Notes: generated by a model from the letters alone, not told the origin. A DNA stretch of 35,957 nucleotides from Thauera phenylacetica B4P (GCF_000310225.1 NZ_AMXF01000021.1:1-35957), one strand, 5' to 3'. Shown: positions 17,172 through 25,468, counted from the stretch's first letter. A program made the numbers and translations.

Positions 17172-17208
17172 AAAAAGGGGCGAGCGGTTTAACCGCTCGC
17201 CCCTTTTT
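17172..17208. terminator. Bidirectional intrinsic terminator between dctP1 and dctM
   Basis: Arms GGGGCGAGCGG (17177-17187) and CCGCTCGCCCC (17193-17203) are flanked by five A residues on the left and five T residues on the right, so the hairpin has a T-run in both directions. It serves the convergent dctP1 (ending at 17144) and dctM (ending at 17231). This is the clearest terminator in the window. Confidence 0.9.
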
Positions 17209-17230
17209 CATTCTCTGGCGAAGATCGTGC

Positions 17231-18556
17231 TCAGCCGACCACCCAAAGCGCGACCAGAGAGATGCTGGGGAAAAGCACGAGCACCAGGACCCGCAGGATG
17301 TCTGAAACCAGGAAGGGCGCCACGCCGCGGAAGATCGTGCCCATCGGGATATCCCGGGCAACGCCGTTGATGATGTAGACGTTCATGCCGACCGGCGGCG
17401 TGATCAGGCCGATTTCCATCACCACCAGCGCCACCATGCCGAACCAGATCGCCTTGTCGTCCGCGCTCAGGCCCCAGTAGTCCATGCCGAGGACGATGGG
17501 CAGGAAGATCGGCACCGTCAGCAGGATCATCGACAGGCTGTCCATTACGCATCCGAGCACCAGATAGATGCAGATGATTGCGAAGAGCACCGTGAAGGGC
17601 CCGAAGCCCATGCCGTCGACCCAGGCCGCAGCCTCCGCAGGCAGCTGCGACAGCGCCATGAAGGAGTTCAGCGTGTCGGCACCGAGCAGGATCAGGAACA
17701 TCATCCCGGTGCTCGTGGCCGTGCCCTGGATGCAGGCCATGAATCCGCCCTTGGCGAGGCCTCCTGTGCGCCAGGCGGCGATCCCGGTGGCGAGCGCACC
17801 GACTGCGGCGGCTTCGGTCGGGGTGAACAAGCCGCCATAGATGCCGCCGATCACCACGAGGAAGATCAGCAACACCGGCCAGGTATCGATGATCGTCGCA
17901 AGACGCTCCGACCAGCTGTGCCGCGGCGTGCCCGGACCACCCGCCGCCGGATCGAGCCGGCAGACGATGCCGACGACCACCATGTAGCCGATGGCGGCGA
18001 GGATGCCGGGGATGAAGGCGGCCAGGAACAGCTTCGCGATGTTCTGCTCGGCCAGGATGGCGTAAATCACCAGCGGCACCGAGGGCGGGATCAGGATGCC
18101 CAGCGTGCCGCCGGCCGCCAGCGAGCCGGCAGCCAGGCTGGGTTTGTACTGGTGGCGCTTGAGCTCGGGCAGCACGACGTGGGCCATCGTGGCCGCCGTC
18201 GCCAGCGACGAGCCGCAGATCGCGCCGAAGCCGGCGCACGAGGCGATCCCCGCCATCGCCATGCCCCCCTTCCAGTGCCCGATGAAGGCGTTGCCCGCCT
18301 TGAACAGCGCGCGCGACAGCCCACCGTGCGTGGCGAACTGCCCCATGAGCAGGAAGAGCGGCACGACCGACAGGTCGTACAGCGAAAAACGCCCGTAGGG
18401 GGCGTTCTTCAGGTACGCGAAAAAGGGGTCGAGTCCGGAAATCCACACGTAGCCGATGGCACCGGTCAGGAACATGGCGATGCCGATCTGCACGCGCAGC
18501 GCGAGCATCCCCATCATGACGGCGCCCATGGTCAGGCCGATCAGGCTGCTGGTCAT
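17231..18556 (-). CDS. dctM: TRAP transporter large permease subunit (DctM)
   Basis: A 441-residue membrane protein made almost entirely of hydrophobic segments, as expected for the roughly 12-helix DctM subunit (family length about 425-440). Typical motifs include GAICGSSLATAATMAHVVLPE, GGTLGILIPPSVPLVIYA and GLITPPVGMNVYIING, which belong to the ion-transporter superfamily fold. It drives uptake using a sodium or proton gradient together with DctQ. Its ATG overlaps the dctQ stop by four bases, so translation is coupled. Together they form the only membrane pair in the window for four binding proteins. Transcription runs from the promoter at about 20330 through dctP2 and dctQ. Confidence 0.94.
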   Translation of the reverse strand: MTSSLIGLTMGAVMMGMLALRVQIGIAMFLTGAIGYVWISGLDPFFAYLKNAPYGRFSLYDLSVVPLFLLMGQFATHGGLSRALFKAGNAFIGHWKGGMAMAGIASCAGFGAICGSSLATAATMAHVVLPELKRHQYKPSLAAGSLAAGGTLGILIPPSVPLVIYAILAEQNIAKLFLAAFIPGILAAIGYMVVVGIVCRLDPAAGGPGTPRHSWSERLATIIDTWPVLLIFLVVIGGIYGGLFTPTEAAAVGALATGIAAWRTGGLAKGGFMACIQGTATSTGMMFLILLGADTLNSFMALSQLPAEAAAWVDGMGFGPFTVLFAIICIYLVLGCVMDSLSMILLTVPIFLPIVLGMDYWGLSADDKAIWFGMVALVVMEIGLITPPVGMNVYIINGVARDIPMGTIFRGVAPFLVSDILRVLVLVLFPSISLVALWVVG

Positions 18557-19077
18557 TTCGAACCCTCCTCGCCGATCTCCAGCGCGAACGTGCGAAGGGC
18601 CGTGATGCCCAGCAGCACGAAGGCGGGCACCACCGGGATGTAGCCCCACCAGATCGGCAGGGAGATCACCATCGAGGTCTCGCCGTATTCGCGCATCTCC
18701 ATCATGCCGACCCAGATGCGCCAGGCCAGCAAGAAGGCACACGAGGCCATCAGCAATGCAGCCATCGCATCGAGAACGCGTTTCAGCCCGCGCGGCGCCC
18801 ACAAGGTGAAGAAGTCCACGAACACGTGCCCCTTGCGCAACTGGCAATAAGGCAGGCACATCGCGATCCCCATCGCCGACAGCATCTGCACGAGCTCGTA
18901 GTCGCCTGGGACCGGCAGGTCGAACAGCGCCCGCCCGATCACGCTGGCGACGGACATCACCGCCTCGGCGCAGAACATGAGGCCCGCGAGCACGGCCATC
19001 GCCACGCAAGCCCATTCCACGGATCTACCGATTGCGCCACTGGGCCGGCTCACCGGCGCGGCAATGGATTCAGCCAT
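18553..19077 (-). CDS. dctQ: TRAP transporter small permease subunit (DctQ)
   Basis: A 174-residue protein with four hydrophobic helices, the normal size and topology for DctQ. Signatures are ASVIGRALFDLPVPGDYELVQ in the first loop and QLRKGHVFVDFF before the third helix. It partners DctM in the inner membrane. An AGGAGG ribosome-binding site lies about six bases before the ATG. The gene starts 79 bases after dctP2 and its end overlaps dctM. Confidence 0.92.
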   Translation of the reverse strand: MAESIAAPVSRPSGAIGRSVEWACVAMAVLAGLMFCAEAVMSVASVIGRALFDLPVPGDYELVQMLSAMGIAMCLPYCQLRKGHVFVDFFTLWAPRGLKRVLDAMAALLMASCAFLLAWRIWVGMMEMREYGETSMVISLPIWWGYIPVVPAFVLLGITALRTFALEIGEEGSK

Positions 19078-19156
19078 GTCATCCTCCTTGTCTTGATCGC
19101 GCTCGTCGTTTGCACCGGGCCGTTCCGCGCTATCGGGCCCGGATTGTGCTGCCGTC

Positions 19157-20182
19157 CTACTTCGAATACTTGTCGATGAGGGCCCTCGCCTCCTCGTGCA
19201 GGCTGCGGCCGTCCATGCCCTTCGCGGTGATCTCTTCCACCCACCCTGCCGTCACCGGGCCCGCCGCAGCCTGCCACTTTGCCACCTCGTCCGCCGCGAG
19301 CGCACGCACGGCATTGCCGCGCTCCTGCGCACGCTTGCGCCCGTCCTCGTCCGGCTCGACGAACTGCGCCGACACCCAGGCCGAAGTCTCGCGCCCGCTG
19401 TTGGCATCGATCACCTTCTTCAGATCGATCGGCAGGCTGTCGTACTTCTTCTCGTTCATCACGAAGATCATCGTGGCGGCAAGCAACGCGCGATCGCCGC
19501 TCACCTCGACGTGGAAGCGGGTGAGCTCGTGGACCTTGGTCGCGGGCAACACCTCCCAGGGCAGCAAGGCACCGTCGATGACGCGCTTGGACAGGCTCTC
19601 CGCCATCTGCGGCACGGGCATGCCGACCGGGGTGGCGCCGAGCGCGGCGAGCAGCTTGGTGCCGAGTCGCGACGGCGCGCGCACCTTGAGGCCCGCCAGG
19701 CCCTCCAGCGTGCTCACGTCGTGGTCGCGCAGGTGCAGGGCATACGGCCCCGTCACCCAGGTCGCGATCGGCTTCATGCCGGCGAACTCCTGGCTCGCCC
19801 GGGACTGGGAAAAATCCCACAGCGCACGGGACGAGGCCTCGCGCCCGGTGGTGATGAAGGGCAGCTCGAACACTTCCGACACCGGGAATCGGCCAGCCGT
19901 ATAGCCAGGCAGCGTCCACACCACGTCGGCGACGCCATCACGCACCTGGGTGAGCAATTGCGGCGGCGTGCCGCCGAGCTGCATGGCGGGATAGATCTGG
20001 CACTCTAGTCCGCCCTTCGACTCGGCCTTGATCCTTTCGCACCAGGGCACGATGAACTTGGTGTGCGCCGGCGACGCCGGAGGCAGGAAGTGCGCGACCT
20101 TCAGCACCACCGCCTCGGCCTGCGCGGTGGCGGGCATGAGCACGGAGGCGAGGACTCCGAGGGCAAGCGTGCGGACCTTCAT
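19157..20182 (-). CDS. dctP: TRAP transporter substrate-binding protein (DctP), paralogue 2
   Basis: A 341-residue DctP protein with a signal peptide (start MKVRTLALGVLASVLMPATA, cleavage after AQA). It shares YPAMQLGGTPPQLLTQVRDG and KVRAPSRLGTKLLAALGATP with paralogue 1, so the two are recent duplicates. I chose the ATG at 20182, which has an AAGGAG ribosome-binding site and starts the signal peptide directly. The longer frame to 20299 is non-homologous leader. It is the first gene of the dctP-dctQ-dctM operon and is probably the native partner of that membrane pair. The mRNA leader is about 140 bases, with a TetR-type operator at its start. Confidence 0.9.
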   Translation of the reverse strand: MKVRTLALGVLASVLMPATAQAEAVVLKVAHFLPPASPAHTKFIVPWCERIKAESKGGLECQIYPAMQLGGTPPQLLTQVRDGVADVVWTLPGYTAGRFPVSEVFELPFITTGREASSRALWDFSQSRASQEFAGMKPIATWVTGPYALHLRDHDVSTLEGLAGLKVRAPSRLGTKLLAALGATPVGMPVPQMAESLSKRVIDGALLPWEVLPATKVHELTRFHVEVSGDRALLAATMIFVMNEKKYDSLPIDLKKVIDANSGRETSAWVSAQFVEPDEDGRKRAQERGNAVRALAADEVAKWQAAAGPVTAGWVEEITAKGMDGRSLHEEARALIDKYSK

Positions 20183-20312
20183 GTGAATCTCCTTGTGGTG
20201 ACCGATCGACGAGCGGGCCAGGATATCGATGCGCGACGGGCGGCGATCTCCTGGGCGGGATGCCATTCTCCGTGCAGCCGGACGCGAGCGAATTTTCACG
20301 ACGACCGATATA

Positions 20313-20330
20313 TGAACGACTGTTCATTCA
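20313..20330. promoter_or_regulatory. TetR-type operator, site 2
   Basis: Core TGAACGACTGTTCA (20313-20326), inside a perfect ATGAAC-GACT-GTTCAT inverted repeat at 20312-20327. On the minus strand it begins three bases after a consensus -10, exactly the spacing seen at site 3. Confidence 0.75.
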
Positions 20331-20357
20331 TTATACGCACCGACCACGCATCCGCAA
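20330..20357 (-). promoter_or_regulatory. Promoter of the dctP2-dctQM operon
   Basis: On the minus strand TTGCGG (20357-20352) is followed after 16 bases by a perfect -10 TATAAT (20335-20330). The operator lies directly downstream, over the expected transcription start. Confidence 0.65.
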
Positions 20358-20479
20358 GCACGTTCATCCCCGACCGCCCCGGCTGCGGGACGCGGGACGC
20401 GGCGCCCATCGTCGGCCACGGAGCCCCCTGCGGCCCGCCTGGCGCGGACGGCAGCCACGCCAGGCGTCCCCCAAAGCAA

Positions 20480-20509
20480 ATCGGCCGGGCCCAAGGGGCG
20501 CCGGCCGAT
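20480..20509 (-). terminator. Intrinsic terminator of dctP3
   Basis: Arms ATCGGCCGG (20480-20488) and CCGGCCGAT (20501-20509), with additional pairing of CCC and GGG inside. On the minus strand it is followed by TTTGCTTT. It lies 19 bases after the stop of the dctP gene at 20528. Confidence 0.65.
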
Positions 20510-20527
20510 CCTCACGCGCTGCGCCGC

Positions 20528-21550
20528 TCAGTTCCGGGAATGCTTCTCTACGAGCTCGACGGCGCGCTCGTAGAGCTTCCGACCGTCGTGTCCCTTGCTC
20601 GTAACCTCGGCGATCCATTCATCGACGACCGGTTGCGACGCATCCTTCCAGCGCTTGACCTCGTCGGCCGGGATCTCGGTGATCTTGTTCCCGCGCCCGA
20701 GCGCCGCCGCACGCCCGCCTTCATCGCCCACCTTGAACTCTGCCGCGACCCAGGCCGACACCTCGCGCCCGCTGTTGTCGTCGATGACCTTCTTCAGCTC
20801 GGGCGGCAGGCTGTCGTACCGCTTCTGGTTCATGACGTAGATCGACGTCGCAGTGGTCAGGGAACGCCCGCCGCTGACCTCGACGTGAAACTTCGTCAGT
20901 TCATGCGCCTTGGTCGCGGGCACGACCTCCCAGGGCACGATCGCCGCATCGATCACGCCACGCGACAGCGACTCCGAGATCTGCGGCACCGGCATGCCGA
21001 CGGGCGTGGCGCCGAGCGCGGTCAGCATGCGATTGCCCAGCCGCGACGGCGCACGGATCTTCATGCCGCGGAAATCCTCGATCGTCTTGAGATCCTTATC
21101 GCGCAGGTGAATCACATACGGACCGACGACCCAGTTGGCGATGCGCTTGACGCCCTCGAACTCGCTCGCGGCGTGTTCGTCGATGAAATCCCACACCGCG
21201 CGCGCGCTGGCCTCGTGCGTCGTCGTCATGAACGGCAGCTCGAACACCTCCGAGATCGGGAACCGCCCGGGGGTGTAGCCCGAGATGGTCCATACGATGT
21301 CGGCCACGCCGTCGCGCACCTGGCTGAGCAATTGCGGCGGCGTGCCGCCCAGCTGCATCGCCGGATAGATCTGGCACTTCATGCGACCTTTCGACTCCGC
21401 CTCGATCTTGTCGCACCACGGCACGATGAACCTGGAATGCATCGTGGACATCGGCGGAAGGAAGTGCGCGACCTTCAGCACGACCTCCTGGGCTTGAGCG
21501 GACGACATCATGGCCGTGGCGGCCAGTCCGAAAGCGATTTTCCTGAGCAT
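20528..21550 (-). CDS. dctP: TRAP transporter substrate-binding protein (DctP), paralogue 3
   Basis: A 340-residue DctP protein with a signal peptide (MLRKIAFGLAATAMMSSAQA, cleavage before QEVV). It has YPAMQLGGTPPQLLSQVRDG and KIRAPSRLGNRMLTALGATP like the two neighbouring paralogues, plus a similar C-terminal half (NQKRYDSLPPELKKVIDDNSG). A GAGGAG ribosome-binding site lies about nine bases before the ATG. It is transcribed alone from a promoter with a perfect TATAAT and ends at its own terminator. Since no membrane subunits follow it, it presumably uses the DctQM pair of the neighbouring operon, widening the ligand range of one transporter. Confidence 0.9.
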   Translation of the reverse strand: MLRKIAFGLAATAMMSSAQAQEVVLKVAHFLPPMSTMHSRFIVPWCDKIEAESKGRMKCQIYPAMQLGGTPPQLLSQVRDGVADIVWTISGYTPGRFPISEVFELPFMTTTHEASARAVWDFIDEHAASEFEGVKRIANWVVGPYVIHLRDKDLKTIEDFRGMKIRAPSRLGNRMLTALGATPVGMPVPQISESLSRGVIDAAIVPWEVVPATKAHELTKFHVEVSGGRSLTTATSIYVMNQKRYDSLPPELKKVIDDNSGREVSAWVAAEFKVGDEGGRAAALGRGNKITEIPADEVKRWKDASQPVVDEWIAEVTSKGHDGRKLYERAVELVEKHSRN

Positions 21551-21602
21551 CGCCGGCGTCTCCTCTGTCTATATGTCTGGGGTCACGATCGGGCATCTGT
21601 AA

Positions 21603-21616
21603 TGAACGATCGTTCA
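21603..21616. promoter_or_regulatory. TetR-type operator, site 3
   Basis: A perfect 14-bp palindrome, TGAACGATCGTTCA. On the minus strand it starts three bases after the consensus -10 TATAAT (21625-21620) of the dctP3 promoter, so a bound protein would cover the transcription start. It is the most symmetrical of four related sites. Confidence 0.8.
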
Positions 21617-21619
21617 GCC

Positions 21620-21647
21620 ATTATAGGACAGCCCCTTCGCTCCACAA
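21620..21647 (-). promoter_or_regulatory. Promoter of dctP3
   Basis: On the minus strand TTGTGG (21647-21642), 16 bases, then a perfect TATAAT (21625-21620). The layout is the same as at the dctP2 promoter (TTGCGG, 16 bases, TATAAT, three bases, operator). Confidence 0.65.
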
Positions 21648-21801
21648 TTGCGGAAGCCCCTTACCCTCGGCGCCAGCGGGCACGAAAGGCGTGGATCCGA
21701 TTGCCGGGCTCGCTCGCCGCCCATCGGCGGAGATCCCGGACCAGCGGAAGGCCCGTGAGTGGATCACGCAGGTGAAGCCGTTCGGTGCGACCGGTGCAGC
21801 C

Positions 21802-22491
21802 TCAATCCACCGGCAGGTCCGCGCCCGGCACCTCGTCCCTGGCGCGCTTGCTCGCCAGCGCGAGACGCCCCTTCGCGGTCAGGAAGGGATCGACGAGGAG
21901 CTGGATCCCCTCCTCGACGTATTCGTCGAGCGCGTAGCGCTCGCGGTAGGACCAGTGCTTGAGCGCCCAGGAGTGGGCGAACATGACGTACTGGTAGGCG
22001 AGCAGGTGCTCGGCAACCGGGCGCATGAAGCCTCCGGTGGTGCAGTCGCGCACGCAGGCCTCGATCAGGCGGTTGGTGCGCGTCTCGCCCTCCTTGATGA
22101 GTGCCCGGCGCTCGGCGCGCAGGGACATCGTGGAGCGGTAGGCCAGCACGGTGGCGTCCCGCAGGCGATCGACCACCCCGCAATACGCCGACAAGGCCGT
22201 GCACAGGCGCTCGACCGGATGGACCACCCCGTCCAGGCGAAAGGGGATCTCGTTCTCGTAGGAGTCGATGACGAGCTTGAGCGTCAGGAAGAGCACGTCC
22301 TCCTTGTCGCCGAAATACTGGTAGATCAACCCGGTGCTCGTTCCCGCCCGGCGCGCGATCTGCTGGATCGTCGTGGTGTGGTAGCCCTCCTTGGAGAAGA
22401 GCTCCACCGCCGCAAGAATGATCTGTCGCCGTCGCTCCTCGACCAGCCTAGGATCCGACACCACGCTCTTGACCTCGCCCGCTGCACTCAT
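21802..22491 (-). CDS. TetR/AcrR family transcriptional regulator
   Basis: A 229-residue regulator. The TetR DNA-binding domain is at about residues 22-65, with the characteristic end TSTGLIYQYFGDKEDVLF. The C-terminal ligand domain is helical (about 70-229). I chose the ATG at 22491, because AGGAAG lies eight or so bases upstream; another ATG six bases earlier would sit almost on that site. TetR repressors normally bind short near-perfect palindromes over promoters. Four such sites are found at the dctP genes and at the SDR-led CoA operon on both sides of this gene, so it is the best candidate for their repressor. The likely effector is an acyl-CoA or acid of the pathway. It follows the crotonase gene at 22670 on the same strand, 178 bases downstream. 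Confidence 0.85.
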   Translation of the reverse strand: MSAAGEVKSVVSDPRLVEERRRQIILAAVELFSKEGYHTTTIQQIARRAGTSTGLIYQYFGDKEDVLFLTLKLVIDSYENEIPFRLDGVVHPVERLCTALSAYCGVVDRLRDATVLAYRSTMSLRAERRALIKEGETRTNRLIEACVRDCTTGGFMRPVAEHLLAYQYVMFAHSWALKHWSYRERYALDEYVEEGIQLLVDPFLTAKGRLALASKRARDEVPGADLPVD

Positions 22492-22669
22492 CGTCATTCT
22501 TCCTGTGATCTTCCCCGCTCCCGCGCGGTGCCCAGACGCTCCGCGGCCGCCGGCAGCATGCCGGCTACTCCGCGCCCCGCGCCCCGCGCCCAAGGCGCGA
22601 AGGGTACACGCATGTCTTCGATCTGGCGCATGCTTCCCGGCGACAGGGCGCCGACACGTTCGCGCCGGA

Positions 22670-23428
22670 TCATTTCTGCCGGGAGAGGAAGCGCTGCACG
22701 CGCTCCTGGGTGTCCGCCGCCGCCAGCAGGGCCGCGCTGCCCTCGAGTTCGATCTCGTAGCCGTCTTCGAAACCGTCCACCGCCGCGAAGATGCAGCGCT
22801 TGCAGGCCGCCAGCGCAGGTGCAGGCAGGGCCGCCAGACGGTCGACCTGCTCGCGCGCGACGCGTTCGAGCTCGGCCGCCGGCGCGCTTCGATGCGCCAG
22901 GCCGAGCGCTACCGCCTGGGCGCCTCCGACCAGCTCCGCACCGAGGATCAGCCGTCTCGCAACCGCCTCGCCGCAGATCCGCGTCATGCGCTGCGTGCCC
23001 CCGGCAGCGGGAAGCAGCCCCAGCCTCGCCTCGGGAAGACCGACGCTTGCCTCCTCGGCGACCACACGCAGGTCGCACGCCAGCGCCAGCTCGAAGCCGC
23101 CCCCCATCGCGGCGCCGCCGATTTCGGCCACCGACACCTTGGCAGAACGCTCCAGGCGCGCGAAGACCTCCTGCATCCGGCGCGTGGTCTCGATCATCCG
23201 CGCGCGCCCGGCGTCGGATGCGAACAGGGTGCGCATCATCTCCAGATCGGCGCCGGCGCAGAAAACGCGTTGATCGCTGCGGATCCATAGCACCGCGATG
23301 CGTTCGTCGGCCTCGACGCGGTCCAGCACTTCCTCGAGGCGATCGAGCCACTCGTCGTTGATGGCGTTGACCGGGGGGCGGCAAAGCGTTGCGGTGGCGA
23401 CCGCTCCATCGATATGCAGGGAGATCAT
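22670..23428 (-). CDS. Enoyl-CoA hydratase/isomerase family protein
   Basis: A 252-residue crotonase with both hydratase glutamates in place (E113 in GGGFELALACD and E133 in GLPEARLG) and the later motif PAAGGTQRMTRICG. I chose the ATG at 23428, where the first beta strand begins and an AAAGGAA ribosome-binding site lies a few bases upstream. The frame extends to 23521 but that part is not family-like. It precedes the TetR gene on the same strand and is divergent from the seven-gene CoA operon. Probable role: hydration of an enoyl-CoA in the pathway controlled by the neighbouring TetR. The substrate cannot be read from the sequence. Confidence 0.85.
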   Translation of the reverse strand: MISLHIDGAVATATLCRPPVNAINDEWLDRLEEVLDRVEADERIAVLWIRSDQRVFCAGADLEMMRTLFASDAGRARMIETTRRMQEVFARLERSAKVSVAEIGGAAMGGGFELALACDLRVVAEEASVGLPEARLGLLPAAGGTQRMTRICGEAVARRLILGAELVGGAQAVALGLAHRSAPAAELERVAREQVDRLAALPAPALAACKRCIFAAVDGFEDGYEIELEGSAALLAAADTQERVQRFLSRQK

Positions 23429-23626
23429 GATTTCCTTTCGCTTGCGTGGGTCGAGAGGGCGGAGCCAGTCACGCGGCTCGATGCGAGTTTGAATACCGGT
23501 CACACTTGACTGACTCCCCATTCATTTTCAGCGTGGCACGTCGATCCATGAAAATCAAGTAGCCAATCGCCCACAATCCAGCCTTAAAGGGAAAATACGC
23601 TCTGCCCTGCCGCCTTCAAATTCCGG

Positions 23627-23655
23627 TTGACTTCAAAATCTGACTGAACGATCAT
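23627..23655 (+). promoter_or_regulatory. Promoter of the seven-gene CoA operon
   Basis: TTGACT (23627-23632) and, after 17 bases, GATCAT (23650-23655), which matches the -10 consensus at four of six positions. The -10 lies inside operator site 4, so repressor and RNA polymerase would compete directly. Confidence 0.5.
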
Positions 23656-23658
23656 TCA
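23645..23658. promoter_or_regulatory. TetR-type operator, site 4
   Basis: TGAACGATCATTCA differs by one base from the perfect palindrome at site 3 and is followed by TTCG. It overlaps the -10 of the promoter of the operon starting at 23776. Confidence 0.7.
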
Positions 23659-23775
23659 TTCGACGCAGGGCCGACCCGAGGCCCCGGCGGCACCCACGGG
23701 CACACCGACCGGGCACCAAGCCTGGATATGCGCGGTCGGCGGCAAAACATCGATTCCGATCCGGAGATCAAGAAA

Positions 23776-24525
23776 ATGCGACTTGAGGGAAAAACAGCGG
23801 TAGTCACCGGCGGGGCGTCCGGTATCGGTCGTGCAACGGCCGAAACCCTGGCGGCGGCCGGCGCACATGTGGTCATCGGCGATCTCGACCAGGACAAGGG
23901 CGCGACGGTCGCCGCCGCAATCCGCGATGGTGGCGGCAAGGCCAGCTATTTCTCGCTCGACGTCACCAGCCAGGACTCGGTCGGTGCGTTCGCCAGGAGC
24001 GTGGAAACCCAGGGGCTGGAGGTCGACATCGTGGTCAACGTCGCCGGCTGGGGAAAGATCCAGCCCTTCATGGAGAACAGCCCCGATTTCTGGCGCAAGG
24101 TCATCGACCTCAACCTGCTCGGGCCGGTCCTCGTCACCCACGCTTTCCTCGGCGGCATGATCGCCCGCGGTCGCGGCGGCAAGGTCGTCACCGTGGCGAG
24201 CGACGCCGGCCGCGTGGGCAGCAGCGGCGAGACGGTCTACTCGGGGGCCAAGGGCGGCGCGATCGCCTTCGGCAAGGCGCTTGCCCGCGAGATGGCGCGC
24301 TACAAGATCAACGTCAATAGTGTCTGCCCCGGCCCCACCGACACTCCGCTGCTTGCCGCCGTGCCGGAAAAGCACCAGGAGGCCTTCGTCAAGGCCACGC
24401 CGATGCGCCGCCTCGGCAAGCCGAAGGAGATCGCCGACGCGGTGCTGTTCTTCGCCAGCAGCGACTCCGACTTCATCACCGGCCAGGTGCTGAGCGTCAG
24501 CGGCGGCATGACCATGGTCGGCTGA
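23776..24525 (+). CDS. SDR dehydrogenase, BadH-like (2-hydroxycyclohexanecarboxyl-CoA dehydrogenase type)
   Basis: A 249-residue short-chain dehydrogenase. The NAD-binding motif is TGGASGIG, and the catalytic YSGAKGG supplies Tyr and Lys. Several stretches recall Rhodopseudomonas BadH, which oxidises 2-hydroxycyclohexanecarboxyl-CoA: an AGW motif in the NNAG position, [32 protein letters not shown] and the end [16 protein letters not shown] chose the ATG at 23776, which begins [13 protein letters not shown] and has GGAG nine bases before it. It opens the seven-gene operon, whose promoter carries operator site 4. An alicyclic or branched 3-hydroxyacyl-CoA substrate is therefore plausible. The similarity is judged by eye and needs alignment. 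Confidence 0.82.
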   Translation: MRLEGKTAVVTGGASGIGRATAETLAAAGAHVVIGDLDQDKGATVAAAIRDGGGKASYFSLDVTSQDSVGAFARSVETQGLEVDIVVNVAGWGKIQPFMENSPDFWRKVIDLNLLGPVLVTHAFLGGMIARGRGGKVVTVASDAGRVGSSGETVYSGAKGGAIAFGKALAREMARYKINVNSVCPGPTDTPLLAAVPEKHQEAFVKATPMRRLGKPKEIADAVLFFASSDSDFITGQVLSVSGGMTMVG

Positions 24526-24562
24526 ACGCCAGACCTCCCCCACTCGAACCCTGGAGACAGAA

Positions 24563-25381
24563 ATGTACAAACTGAAAGCCGCCGACTGGCATCCCGAGCA
24601 CTTCAAGCTGGAAGTGGCCGACCGTGTCGCCACCATCACGCTGAACCGCCCCGACCGCAAGAACCCGCTGACCTTCGAGAGCTACGCGGAACTGCGCGAC
24701 ACCTTCCACAAGTTCCAGTACGTCGACGACGTGCGCTCGATCGTGATCACCGGCGCCGGCGGAAACTTCTGCTCGGGTGGCGACGTGCATGACATCATCG
24801 GGCCGCTCACCAAGATGGACATGAACGGGCTGCTCACCTTCACGCGCATGACCGGCAACCTCGTCAAGGAGATGCGTACCTGCCCGCAGCCGATCATCTC
24901 GGCGATCGATGGCATCTGCGCCGGTGCCGGCGCGATCGTCTCCATGGCCTCGGACATGCGCTACGCCACGCCGGACGCGAAGACCGCCTTCCTGTTCGTG
25001 CGTGTCGGCCTCGCCGGCTGCGACATGGGCGCCTGCGCGATCCTCCCGCGCATCATCGGCCACGGCCGGGCCTCCGAGCTGCTCTACACCGGCCGGGTCA
25101 TGAGCGCGCAGGATGGCCTCGCCTGGGGTTACTTCAACGACGTCGTCGCGCCCGATCAGGTCCTCGCCAAGGCCCGGGACATGGCCCTTTCGCTGGCGAA
25201 CGGCCCCGCCTTCGCCCACGCCATGACGAAGAAGTGCCTTCACCAGGAATGGGACATGAGCATCGAGCAGGCGCTGGAAACAGAAGCCGAAGCCCAGGCC
25301 ATCTGCATGCAGACGCAGGATTTCACCCGCGCCTACAATGCCTTCGTGGCCAAGCAGAAGCCGGTGTTCGAAGGCAACTGA
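24563..25381 (+). CDS. Atypical crotonase-family protein lacking both hydratase glutamates
   Basis: A 272-residue crotonase-fold protein with the usual oxyanion segment ([10 protein letters not shown]). The positions of the two hydratase glutamates hold Ile125 (GAGAIVSM) and Phe145 (TAFLFVRVG), so ordinary water addition is unlikely. An Asp (D154 in LAGCDMGAC) lies where MenB and the ring-cleaving BadI carry a functional Asp. I recall very similar proteins next to 2-aminobenzoyl-CoA or salicylyl-CoA gene clusters, where they are annotated only as enoyl-CoA hydratase family. It starts 37 bases after the BadH-like gene, with GGAGA ahead of the ATG. Possible roles are C-C bond hydrolysis, isomerisation or ring cleavage. 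The function is not established. Confidence 0.85.
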   Translation: MYKLKAADWHPEHFKLEVADRVATITLNRPDRKNPLTFESYAELRDTFHKFQYVDDVRSIVITGAGGNFCSGGDVHDIIGPLTKMDMNGLLTFTRMTGNLVKEMRTCPQPIISAIDGICAGAGAIVSMASDMRYATPDAKTAFLFVRVGLAGCDMGACAILPRIIGHGRASELLYTGRVMSAQDGLAWGYFNDVVAPDQVLAKARDMALSLANGPAFAHAMTKKCLHQEWDMSIEQALETEAEAQAICMQTQDFTRAYNAFVAKQKPVFEGN

Positions 25382-25390
25382 CGGCGGACC

Positions 25391-25421
25391 GGGGCGGGCC
25401 ATGCCCTGGCGCGCCCGCCCC
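25391..25421 (+). other. Intra-operon hairpin between crotonase and second SDR
   Basis: Perfect 9-bp arms GGGGCGGGC (25391-25399) and GCCCGCCCC (25413-25421) with a 13-base loop, ten bases after the upstream stop codon. There is no T-run. It may stabilise or process the mRNA, or reduce read-through. Confidence 0.4.
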
Positions 25422-25468
25422 GACGGATCACGGAACCCGATTCACCCCGACTGCAAGGACGGCTGTCG

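Larger units (their letters stand above)
20183..20527. other. Intergenic region with terminator, promoter and operator
   Basis: This 345-base stretch lies between dctP3 (ending at 20528) and dctP2 (starting at 20182), both on the minus strand. It holds the dctP3 terminator (20480-20509), then a strong promoter and operator for the dctP2-dctQM operon (20313-20357). Nothing recognisable is seen at 20360-20478. Confidence 0.7.
23429..23775. other. Divergent regulatory region between the crotonase/tetR pair and the seven-gene CoA operon
   Basis: These 347 bases carry no gene. They include the plus-strand promoter and operator at 23627-23658 and a minus-strand promoter candidate: TTGAAG (23619-23614), 16 bases, TATTTT (23597-23592). 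The part 23429-23585 shows nothing firm. Confidence 0.6.

Noticed and set aside
22565-22596. Short GC-rich tandem repeat (ccgcgcc units) between tetR and the crotonase gene
   Set aside because: Three short units in GC-rich DNA are expected by chance and match no known element.
23519-23532. A fifth operator copy (ATTCATTTTCAG) before the crotonase/tetR pair
   Set aside because: Only one half-site fits. The second arm is missing, so autoregulation of the TetR gene through this site cannot be claimed.
24563-25381. Direct assignment of the atypical crotonase as BadI (2-ketocyclohexanecarboxyl-CoA hydrolase)
   Set aside because: Only the Asp region and general fold agree. The GGGNV and VDPGYG motifs I know from BadI are different here, so a named call would be too strong.
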